From NCBI RefSeq assembly GCF_004565465.1, contig NZ_SRHY01000001.1, positions 1 to 64,000 on the forward strand: a stretch of DNA of 64,000 bases, read 5' to 3'. The stretch is from Lentibacillus salicampi. GTDB taxonomy: Bacteria > Bacillota > Bacilli > Bacillales > Amphibacillaceae. The notes beneath the pieces are model-generated. The model ran no database searches and had not been told where the DNA came from. It saw nothing but the letters and a program-made list of their open reading frames with translations. How positions within the stretch are numbered: the first letter of the stretch is position 1; each line of letters starts with the position of its first letter. Shown here in pieces: positions 36,471 to 44,537 of this stretch. A program made the position numbers and the translations under genes.

Positions 36471-38114
36471 AACCTTGATTCAACTGTACCGCGTTATTTT
36501 TATGAAATATAATAAACCAGCTGCCTGCCGTCACAATCAATAAAACGGTAATATAAACATAAATGCCATAACTGAACGATAGCACGATATAATGGACGAG
36601 TGCGAACAATCCTGCCATAAGGCTGAGTAGGATGTTAAAAGCTGTATTCGTGTCCTGCGCCAGCTCAAATGACTGGCTGAAAGGATAAGTCCGGTCATTA
36701 AGCAGCTTATACGAGATAATGGTATGCAGCCATCCACCCAGCAGGACGACAATCAGATCTGGTATAATCCGTGCAGAAAAAATAAATAGAAATACCACAC
36801 TCAGTAACGTGAAAACCGGCAAATACAGTTTAATGAAAAAAGCTTTTACCGCCCCGCGGTGCAGTGCCCAGCATCTGTCAGCGGCAATGTTTGCAATACC
36901 CAGCTGCCATTGTAGTTTTCCGAGTATTTCAACATATGGACGGCGGCAGGAATCATAATACTTCCGATATAGATGGTTAAATAAAGTTTGCTGTCACCCA
37001 CATTCCCGGTCAACTCATTATTGAACGAATTAAACAAAAAGACGAACGGAAAAAACAACGCAAACCCCAATGATGGATACACTTTTAATTTGAAATCCCG
37101 CTCTTTTTTCATCATGGCAGAGGCAAATTGGAAAAATACGCGTTCTTCTTGACTGAAGCAGACAAGGCGCGACCAGATATGCTCCATTTTGAATAATTTT
37201 TTCCTGCTTTTTCCGGATTCATTCAAAAGCTTCTCCAAATTTCGCTCAAATGAAGGCATCAAGCGTGCGTATACGATAATCGAAATGATCGGGACAACTA
37301 ACGCGAGCAAGGACAGAAAGATAACACCGCTGGACATGTTTTGCCTCAACAGTAACTCAAACGGCGCCCCAGACCAAATCGGCGGAATAAATACATGCCA
37401 CCAGCTGAATGTATACGATACGGTTAAATCAATCACTTCAAATGAACGGGCAAGCAGTTGATATCCCACAACAATGCCCACTGATAATAATATTTGGACA
37501 TAATTGATGATATCTTTTAACAGTTCTCCATTGAAAATTTGCAGCGTGAATATGTAGATAAGGGCCGTCAGTGCAATGATAAAAATAAGATTCAGGATAA
37601 GAAAAGCTAGAAACAACAGTGAAAAGAGAATGCCTTTTGCAAACATCATCACGATAAATGGTACCGCAACAAATGCCCCTGCCAACAAAGCGATGTACAT
37701 ACCGACATGCACCATTTTGGCTGCACTGATCGTCTTTTTGCTAACGGGTTTTGTACCAATGATATTTTTGTCGCGAACATCCAGCAGTACAGAGGTGAAG
37801 TCGGAAATCATCGATGTCATCAGAAAAAACATGGTGATCCCAAATAAAAGACTCATTTGCAGCATGTAATGGTCGCCGAAAAACAAAATCGGAACACTAA
37901 TAAGTCCATAAAACGCGTACAGCCATAATGATTTCAGGAATTGATTGCCTTGTTTCTTTTTTGATGAATCCATGTTGAAAATGGTAGGTACCCGCCGCTG
38001 GTCCATCGTTAATTTCAGCTGGAGGATTTTGCGCATGTCACCATAGTTAATCCCGAGCCGCTTGAATAAAAATTGAAAACGATCGAGAAAATTTAATGAA
38101 CGGAAATTATTCAT
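36469..38114 (-). pseudogene. ABC transporter permease (YthQ-like), frameshifted
   Basis: The first 415 or so residues (38114 to about 36870) contain about ten membrane segments and end 'VLQTLPLTDAG'. The frame then runs into a stop after six foreign residues. A shifted frame continues without a gap as 'ALHRGAVKAFFIKLYLPVFTLLSVVFLF' to 36469, restoring a full-length permease of about 548 residues. The break lies at about 36866-36874, in a GC-rich run (GCTGGGCACTGC on the minus strand). It is either a genuine frameshift or a sequencing error. It overlaps its ATPase gene by 8 bp. Confidence 0.75.
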
Positions 38115-38898
38115 GATGCGATTCCCCGCTTACAATGCTGACAAAATTTTTGGCGACATCATGATGTTCATCAAATCCGGTCAGCTGATTGAAAATTTGC
38201 TCCAGTGATCCTTCCTTGCTCTGTTCTTTTAATTCTGTAAAACTTCCATCAGCTGCGACTGCTCCGTCAATCAGTAAAACAATCCGGTTGCTGATTTTTT
38301 CAACAACATCCATGATATGTGACGAGTAAAAGATTGTTTTCCCCTGGGCGGCCAGCTGAGTGAGCATTTCTTTTATAATCATCACGCTATTGGCATCCAG
38401 TCCGTTTAATGGCTCATCGAGAAATAGCAAGTCTGGATCATGTAGAAGGCTCGATATAATTAAAACCTTTTGCCGCATCCCTTTGGAGAATGAAGAAAGA
38501 CGTGTGTTAAAAACATGATCCAGTTCAAATTCGTGCATTAATTGTCTTGCTTTGGTTTCTACTACTTCTTTATCAAGGCCATAAAGCTCGCCAATAAAGG
38601 TAAGGTATTCGCTTGCTGTAAGATTGTCGTAGATTTTTGCATTTTCCGGAACATAACCGATTCGCCGTTTGTATGTATGATCACCGGCTGCAATGTCTCC
38701 GCCGAAAATTTCAACAGTGCCCTGATAATCTTCCAATAAACCGAGCATGATTTTGACTGTAGTGCTTTTGCCGGCACCGTTTGGACCGATGTAACCGATA
38801 ATTTCTCCCTGGTAAACATCCAGATTAATGCCATTTAAGACACGTTTTCCGCCCAGGTTAATTGCCAGATTATTGAGCGACAATACTTTCTCAGTCAT
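38107..38898 (-). CDS. ABC transporter ATP-binding protein (YthP-like)
   Basis: 263 residues. The Walker A GPNGAGKST is near residue 38, the signature reads 'LSSFSKGMRQKVLIISSLL', Walker B is 'LLFLDEPLNGLDANS' and the switch His is in 'IFYSSHIMDVVEK'. It resembles ATPases of ABC-2 type exporters and pairs with the permease encoded immediately downstream. The substrate is unknown. The start follows GGGGAGAT. If the permease frameshift is real, this ATPase has lost its partner. Confidence 0.88.
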   Translation of the reverse strand: MTEKVLSLNNLAINLGGKRVLNGINLDVYQGEIIGYIGPNGAGKSTTVKIMLGLLEDYQGTVEIFGGDIAAGDHTYKRRIGYVPENAKIYDNLTASEYLTFIGELYGLDKEVVETKARQLMHEFELDHVFNTRLSSFSKGMRQKVLIISSLLHDPDLLFLDEPLNGLDANSVMIIKEMLTQLAAQGKTIFYSSHIMDVVEKISNRIVLLIDGAVAADGSFTELKEQSKEGSLEQIFNQLTGFDEHHDVAKNFVSIVSGESHHE

Positions 38899-38985
38899 TT
38901 CAATCTCCCCAATTGCATAAAACTGTACAACAATTCTAACATATCAAGGGCTTGTTAGGGGGGAGGATTTAAGGGGAAATGCGAT

Positions 38986-40035
38986 CTATTGAATCTCCAT
39001 ATTCACAAATGGCTTCGGATAATCAAGCTCGCCTTTGATTCTTTTAACATGGACGTTTTCACCCTGCAGCCATTTGCTGAAATCAAAAATGACCGGCTTG
39101 CGATCGGGACCAATCGCGAACCAGGCTTTCATTTGTTTCGGAAAATAGGCTGCCGTGTGGAGCGTTCCGGCAGCCGCGTCATATTTGAAAGAGTAGATGT
39201 CTTTATCCGAATCATTCATCACTCGGAAAGACTGATATGGATTGGTCGTGTATTGCTGCTGCATCTGAATGGCATTTTCCCGCTGGCGCGATTCATCCTG
39301 CCGATAGCGATTTTCTTTATCCAGTACATGAAAATGATTCGTGCAAACATTTGACTGGCGTGCCACGACTTCTCTTGGAGATGCTTCAACCACAAAGGAT
39401 TCACCGCTTTTATCCAGCAGCACATAACTGAATGAGTGCCGATGCGGAATTTCTTTCAACAAGGAAATGGCCTCATCTACGTCAGCGCACGTTTCAAGGA
39501 TGATCCGTCCAATCATGTTACAGATAAAACCATCACTTGACTGTTTGCGATGGGTGAAATTGTATCCCATGACGAGTCCTTTTTCATTAAGACCATCAAC
39601 CCGTCCAGTTATCTGCATCGAGGGACCGATGACTGCATAACCTTGATCAGTTGGCTGATAAATTATGTATCGCCCTTCATAGCCAATCGGATGACTATCA
39701 TAATTGCGGATCATAAGGTCAGAATCAGTAAAAATTGAACAACCGCTACGGTTATATTCCAGATAATAGCCGCCGAACATACGAATAGCCTCTTCCATAT
39801 TCATTTGCAATGCATCAGCGAGTCCACGGATTTCGGCCCAGATACCGGGTGCAAATCTGAGAAGGAGTCGCTTGACCTCATCGGGATCTATCAGGAAATG
39901 CCGATCTTTTTTCGGTTCCCATTGTTTTCTGCGGTTCATCAGGGTAGGGGAATCCCTGAGTTGTTCTCCTTGTGTGTAGCCAAAATCATAATGCGTCCCC
40001 CGATACTGAATAACGTCGCTCCAGAATTGTTTCAT
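38986..40035 (-). CDS. C45-family autoproteolytic acyltransferase/hydrolase
   Basis: 349 residues. The family is related to isopenicillin N acyltransferase and penicillin V acylase-like NTN hydrolases. The likely nucleophile is C99, in 'EYNRSGCSIF', which becomes N-terminal after self-cleavage. Other signatures are 'IRNYDSHP', 'VDGLNEKGLVMGYNFTHR' and 'HSFSYVLLDKSGESFVVEASP'. It has no signal peptide, so it is cytosolic, and its physiological substrate is unknown. It is monocistronic, divergent from the BCCT gene. Confidence 0.83.
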   Translation of the reverse strand: MKQFWSDVIQYRGTHYDFGYTQGEQLRDSPTLMNRRKQWEPKKDRHFLIDPDEVKRLLLRFAPGIWAEIRGLADALQMNMEEAIRMFGGYYLEYNRSGCSIFTDSDLMIRNYDSHPIGYEGRYIIYQPTDQGYAVIGPSMQITGRVDGLNEKGLVMGYNFTHRKQSSDGFICNMIGRIILETCADVDEAISLLKEIPHRHSFSYVLLDKSGESFVVEASPREVVARQSNVCTNHFHVLDKENRYRQDESRQRENAIQMQQQYTTNPYQSFRVMNDSDKDIYSFKYDAAAGTLHTAAYFPKQMKAWFAIGPDRKPVIFDFSKWLQGENVHVKRIKGELDYPKPFVNMEIQ

Positions 40036-40206
40036 GACACTCAGCCCACTTTCTTTTTGCTAATGCCAGTTTAAGGGATATCGCTGTGAAAGCAAACGAA
40101 ACTGTTTAAGCTTTCCTTCTTATCCGATGGTGCGTCATATGTTGAATAGAAAAGCCTGACATACAAAAAACTAAGACAACCATTTGGATAGAAAGGTATT
40201 GTGAAT

Positions 40207-41688
40207 ATGAAAAAAATAACGGTAGTATTTTGGATTACCTTAACACTTACCCTTGCATTATCATTATTAGGCGTCATTACCCCGGACAGTTTTGAAAGTA
40301 TTTCGGGGTCAATTATGGGTTATATTTCCGCTCATTTCGGCTGGTTCTATTTATTAATCGTAACGCTGTTTGTATTATTTTGTTTATATTTGGTTTTTAG
40401 CCCCTATGGGAAAATTAAACTCGGGAGGCACGGTGAAAAGCCGGAATTTACTTATACATCCTGGCTGTCCATGCTGTTTAGTGCAGGCATGGGGATTGGC
40501 CTTGTGTTTTATGGTGTCGCATCACCGGTTTCCCACTATATTAAAACACCTCCCACAGCTGAACCTGGGACAAGGGAAGCCTTAGAAGATGCTCTGCGCC
40601 TGACATTTTTTCACTATGGCATTCATGCATGGGCAATCTATGCGGTTATTGCGCTTGTTCTGGCGTATTTTATGTTCCGTCATGAAAAGCCAGGACTGGT
40701 CAGTGCGTCACTGGAAACGCTGTTTGGCGACAGGATGAAAGGAGCATGGGGGAAGGCGGTCGATGTCATTGCTGTGTTCGCAACCATTGTTGGTGTGGCA
40801 ACGACACTTGGATTTGGTGCTACACAAATTAATGGCGGTGTCGCTTTCCTCTTTGATATTCCCATTTCGTTCTGGGTCCAGCTCATCATTATTCTGATTG
40901 TGACCGTATTATTTATGATTTCGACATACACCGGGCTCAGCAAAGGTATTAAATATTTGAGCAATGCTAATATGGGGCTGGGGGTGATATTGTTTCTGGC
41001 TACGTTGGTTCTGGGTCCAACTTTATATATTATTAACTCATTCACGGACACAATTGGTTCCTATTTTCAGCAGCTGCCTTCCGAGAGTTTTCGCCTGGCA
41101 CCAAATGACGATGGTGAACGGCAATGGGTATTGGATTGGACGGTTTTCTTTTGGGCGTGGTGGATTGCCTGGTCCCCGTTTGTCGGGATATTCATTGCGC
41201 GCGTATCAAAAGGACGGACGATCAGAGAATTTGTGGCTGGGGTTTTGATTGTGCCATCAGTCGTTAGTTTCCTGTGGTTCTCAGCATTTGGCATTTCAGG
41301 TATTGAAGCACAGAATAACGGGACGGACATCGCCGGACTTCCGGAAGAACAGGCATTGTTCGGGATGTTTGAACAACTGCCGTTCGGGATGATTTTATCG
41401 ATTATCGGAATTCTCTTGATCAGTACATTTTTCATCACGTCAGCCGATTCGGCAACATTTGTCCTGGGTATGCAGACCACCAATGGCTCCATGTCACCCC
41501 CGACAACAGTAAAGTTCACGTGGGGACTGGCGCAATCGGCCATTGCAGCTGTTCTGTTATACACGGGCGGACTGCAGGCTCTGCAAAATGCTCTGGTTTC
41601 AGCAGCTCTTCCATTTTCGATCATTATGCTGTTGATGGTTGTATCGTTTTATAAGGCGCTTAAAGAGGATAAAGATAAACCAAAGTAA
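40207..41688 (+). CDS. BCCT family transporter (OpuD-like)
   Basis: 493 residues, 12 membrane segments. The BCCT motif is 'WTVFFWAWWIAWSPFVGIFIARVSKGRTIREF', with 'SAGMGIGLVFYGVASP' and 'TSADSATFVLGMQT' as further blocks. The glycine-rich GMGIGLVF resembles sodium-coupled betaine carriers such as OpuD/BetP. It imports glycine betaine or a similar compatible solute, consistent with a salt-tolerant host. ATG 40207 is preferred to GTG 40201 for spacing from GAAAGG. It is monocistronic. Confidence 0.9.
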   Translation: MKKITVVFWITLTLTLALSLLGVITPDSFESISGSIMGYISAHFGWFYLLIVTLFVLFCLYLVFSPYGKIKLGRHGEKPEFTYTSWLSMLFSAGMGIGLVFYGVASPVSHYIKTPPTAEPGTREALEDALRLTFFHYGIHAWAIYAVIALVLAYFMFRHEKPGLVSASLETLFGDRMKGAWGKAVDVIAVFATIVGVATTLGFGATQINGGVAFLFDIPISFWVQLIIILIVTVLFMISTYTGLSKGIKYLSNANMGLGVILFLATLVLGPTLYIINSFTDTIGSYFQQLPSESFRLAPNDDGERQWVLDWTVFFWAWWIAWSPFVGIFIARVSKGRTIREFVAGVLIVPSVVSFLWFSAFGISGIEAQNNGTDIAGLPEEQALFGMFEQLPFGMILSIIGILLISTFFITSADSATFVLGMQTTNGSMSPPTTVKFTWGLAQSAIAAVLLYTGGLQALQNALVSAALPFSIIMLLMVVSFYKALKEDKDKPK

Positions 41689-41720
41689 CAGTGATGGGGG
41701 AGGCTTGTTGAAATAAAACT

Positions 41721-41755
41721 AAAACCCACACAGAATGTTATACTGTATGGGTTCG
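41721..41755. terminator. Bidirectional terminator between the BCCT gene and prfC
   Basis: AACCCACACAG (41723-41733) pairs with CTGTATGGGTT (41743-41753) with one mismatch, flanked by A-rich and T-rich runs. Confidence 0.65.
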
Positions 41756-41767
41756 TTTCACTTCTTA

Positions 41768-43354
41768 TTAGGTCGTCTGGTCATATTGATTTACATCAAA
41801 CAGATCAATCAACTCGATATCCGGATGATTGTCTTTGAACCAGTTCAGGGAAAAATCATTTTTGAACAGGACGACGTAATTGTCGGAAAGGTCCCGGACA
41901 AGCATATTCCGCTCGTCATAGAGTGACGGATCGACCTGATCAGACTTCAGCCATCTTGGGACACGCTCGCCAATTGGCTCGAGCATGACCTCCACATTGT
42001 ACTCATTCCGCATGCGGTATTGGAAGACTTCATATTGCAGTTCACCGACCGCGCCCAGAATATACGATTCGGAGCGGTAGTGTTTATACAATTGAATCGC
42101 ACCTTCCTGGACGAGCTGTTCGATTCCTTTTTTAAATTGCTTGGCTTTCATGACATTTTTGGCCGTGACGCGCTGAAATTGCTCTGGTGGAAATTGTGGA
42201 AGCTCCCGATATTCAAATAAATCTTTCCCTTCCAGCAGCGTGTCACCGATTTGATAAGCATTCGGATCATAGACGCCGATGATATCGCCGGCAAACGCTT
42301 CCTGAACGGTGTCACGGGAGGAGGCCACAAACTGTTGGGACTGCGCCAGTTTGATTGGTTTACCGGTACGTGCCAGCTTCACGCCCATTCCGCGTTCGAA
42401 TTTGCCGGAACAAACTCTCAAAAAGGCGACTCTGTCACGGTGGTTCGGGTCCATGTTTGCCTGGATCTTGAAAATGAATCCCGAAAAATCCGGATTATCC
42501 GGTGAGATGACCCCCTCTGTTGATTTGCGTGGTGCCGGTTCAGGTGCCATTGAAATAAATGTGTCAAAAAAGTTCTGCACGCCGAACGGGGCCAGTGCAC
42601 TTCCGAAAAAGACCGGCGTCTGCTCACCGGCCAAAACAGCATCAAGTGAAAATTCATCACCGGCTTCCTCGACGAGTGCAAACTCATCACGGGCAGCTTG
42701 ATAAGTCGCGTCAGAAACCAAATCTTCGTGCTCCGGTTTTTCCAGGTCAGCATAGGGAATGTAATCTTCTTCTTCATTGCCGTTATATTGGATAAACTGT
42801 TTCCCATTCCGGTCAAATGTCCCAAGAAATCGCTTGCCCATACCGGCAGGCCAATTCATCGGATACGTTTCAATATCGAGTACTTCCTCAATCTCTTCCA
42901 GCAATTCCAACGGCTCGCGACCTTCACGATCCAGTTTATTGATGAACGTAAAAATAGGGATACCGCGCATTTTACACACTTTGAACAATTTGATCGTCTG
43001 TGCTTCGATCCCTTTTGTCGCATCAATAATCATGACGACACTGTCCACCGCTGTCAGTGTTCGGTACGTATCCTCACTGAAATCTTCATGGCCAGGGGTA
43101 TCCAGAATATTGACCTGATGCCCATTGTATGGAAAATTCATCACACTGGATGTCACCGAAATGCCGCGTTGTTTTTCAATTTCCATCCAGTCCGATGTGG
43201 CAAATTTACCCGATTTTTTACCTTTGACAGTCCCGGCTGAGCGGATCAGATTTCCGAATAGCAGGAGTTTCTCCGTTAAGGTTGTTTTCCCGGCATCCGG
43301 GTGTGAAATAATTGCAAATGTACGTCGTTTTTTCACTTCATCATGCATAGCCAT
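41768..43354 (-). CDS. prfC: Peptide chain release factor 3
   Basis: 528 residues. A translation GTPase: G1 '[17 protein letters not shown]', G2 '[12 protein letters not shown]', G3 '[12 protein letters not shown]', G4 '[16 protein letters not shown]'. Domain II and the RF3-specific C-terminus ('[18 protein letters not shown]') follow. It removes RF1/RF2 from the ribosome after termination. It is monocistronic, and the ATG follows GGAAGGG. Confidence 0.95.
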   Translation of the reverse strand: MAMHDEVKKRRTFAIISHPDAGKTTLTEKLLLFGNLIRSAGTVKGKKSGKFATSDWMEIEKQRGISVTSSVMNFPYNGHQVNILDTPGHEDFSEDTYRTLTAVDSVVMIIDATKGIEAQTIKLFKVCKMRGIPIFTFINKLDREGREPLELLEEIEEVLDIETYPMNWPAGMGKRFLGTFDRNGKQFIQYNGNEEEDYIPYADLEKPEHEDLVSDATYQAARDEFALVEEAGDEFSLDAVLAGEQTPVFFGSALAPFGVQNFFDTFISMAPEPAPRKSTEGVISPDNPDFSGFIFKIQANMDPNHRDRVAFLRVCSGKFERGMGVKLARTGKPIKLAQSQQFVASSRDTVQEAFAGDIIGVYDPNAYQIGDTLLEGKDLFEYRELPQFPPEQFQRVTAKNVMKAKQFKKGIEQLVQEGAIQLYKHYRSESYILGAVGELQYEVFQYRMRNEYNVEVMLEPIGERVPRWLKSDQVDPSLYDERNMLVRDLSDNYVVLFKNDFSLNWFKDNHPDIELIDLFDVNQYDQTT

Positions 43355-43626
43355 AAAAAAATCCCTTCCATTCTATTGTGATTTGTATGTTTTGAGCTGA
43401 TGGGGGATTTTAACTTACATCGGAATAATTCTCCTTCTTAAAAAAGTCGTCGTTTCATACGTAAAAACGATAGCATGTCGGATGCGTTTCGTCAATCAGT
43501 ACAGGATATGCATGGCGGGGTAAAGTGAAACTTCAATAGTCACTTATTGCGGATAAAAGATAAGAATAGCAGACAAGTGTCTGTAATGGTAAGCTGAAAC
43601 AGAAGATTAATTTAGAGGTGCTAGTG

Positions 43627-43876
43627 TTGGAAAATAAACGTTTTGATTCCAGGAATGCGGATAAATTAATGAGCGAGGAACGAAAAGCGCAATTACAGAC
43701 TGAAAAAATAATTGATGGATTGGGAAGCAGTTGAATCAGAATCCGGTCCGCCGCTGGAAATAGGAATTCCTTCTGAAAAAATGGCTGACTTGCTGAAGGA
43801 TAATGGATTTCATACAGAATTGTTTTACCCTGTTCCGGGACACTATACCATTATGGCGCGTAAGGAAAAGAATTAA
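43627..43876 (+). pseudogene. SAM-dependent methyltransferase with large internal deletion
   Basis: From TTG 43627 (AGAGGTG upstream) the sequence reads 'ENKRFDSRNADKLMSEERKAQLQTEKIIDGL', the N-terminus of a class I methyltransferase. It then continues in another frame as 'DWEAVESESGPPLEIGIPSEKMADLLKDNGF' and 'TELFYPVPGHYTIMARKEKN', the C-terminus of the same family. The SAM-binding core between them (about 100 residues) is gone. The junction at about 43714-43728 falls in a near-repeat, ATTGATGGATTGG. Confidence 0.82.
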
Positions 43877-43908
43877 ACAAGGCAAATAATTAATAAAAGG
43901 GATCACTG

Positions 43909-43938
43909 AACACCGGTAAAATGTTTGCCGGTGTTTTA
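43909..43938 (+). terminator. Terminator after the methyltransferase remnant
   Basis: AACACCGG (43909-43916) pairs with CCGGTGTT (43928-43935), then TT follows. Confidence 0.7.
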
Positions 43939-44126
43939 TATGCGACCGTCGTTGTACAGCCAAAGTGGACCGTAACGTAAGGATTATCGGTTGGATTGTG
44001 ATGTTTTTTACCTAACGCTAAGCTACGATAGGCTGGAAGATGATTCAAAACGATGAACAGAATGGCTTGACAAAATACATAGGGGTACCCTCTAATCAGG
44101 TATTGCTCAAATAATGTCAAAAACAG

Positions 44127-44186
44127 TTGACACACATATTAGGTATTGCTAATATGATAGCAACAAACACATTAGTATAATCTAAT
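44127..44186 (+). promoter_or_regulatory. Promoter and operator of the metal-sensor/CadA operon
   Basis: TTGACA (44127-44132), a 17-bp spacer and TAATAT (44150-44155) form a strong promoter. The inverted repeat ATATTAG (44136-44142) / CTAATAT (44149-44155) overlaps the spacer and -10 box. A second pair ATTAG (44171-44175) / CTAAT (44182-44186) covers the transcription start. Such AT-rich inverted repeats are typical operators of ArsR/SmtB repressors. The word AGGTATTGCT occurs twice (44098 and 44141). Confidence 0.7.
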
Positions 44187-44204
44187 ATGATTGGGGGGAA
44201 CTGG

Positions 44205-44525
44205 ATGTTAAAAGTGGATCACGATATGAAGGTCAAGTTTTTGCATGGGTTTTCACATAAAACAAGAATACAAATACTTGAATGTATTAAAGAAGAAGAA
44301 AAAACGGTATCGCAAATAGTGGAAGACATACAGGGCAATCAATCGAATATTTCACAGCATCTGGCGTGTCTGAAAGGCTGTGGCATTATAGTGGGACGAC
44401 AAGAAGGGAAATACGTGTATTATGGTTTGCGCAATCAGCAGGTGCGTGAGTTATTGACGATGTTTGATGTCGTGCTTGAAGACGTGGAAAGTGATGTTGC
44501 CACTTGTGAAAATCATATAGAGTAG
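44205..44525 (+). CDS. ArsR/SmtB-family metal sensor (CmtR-like)
   Basis: 106 residues from ATG 44205 after GGGGGG; the frame extends to 44187. Winged helix 'KTRIQILECIKEEEKTVSQIVEDIQGNQSNISQHLACLKGCGIIVGRQEGKYVYYGL'. Two cysteines in the recognition helix (C55 and C59, CLKGC) plus C101 near the C-terminus match the C57/C61/C102 ligand set of mycobacterial CmtR, a Cd(II)/Pb(II) sensor. The CadC/ArsR 'ELCVCDL' motif is absent. It is followed by cadA after 12 bp and most likely represses that operon until Cd, Pb or a similar metal binds. Confidence 0.85.
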   Translation: MLKVDHDMKVKFLHGFSHKTRIQILECIKEEEKTVSQIVEDIQGNQSNISQHLACLKGCGIIVGRQEGKYVYYGLRNQQVRELLTMFDVVLEDVESDVATCENHIE

Positions 44526-44537
44526 GGGGTGAAGTCA

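Noticed and set aside
36203-36512. Overlapping frames of 80-90 codons on both strands through the CTCGAG minisatellite, looking like repetitive proteins
   Set aside because: The 21-bp period keeps several frames open by chance. There is no ribosome binding site or family resemblance.
44065-44100. CsoR operator at the AGGGGTACCCT palindrome upstream of the metal sensor
   Set aside because: The polarity is opposite to known CsoR sites (C-run first, then G-run), and it is upstream of the real promoter.
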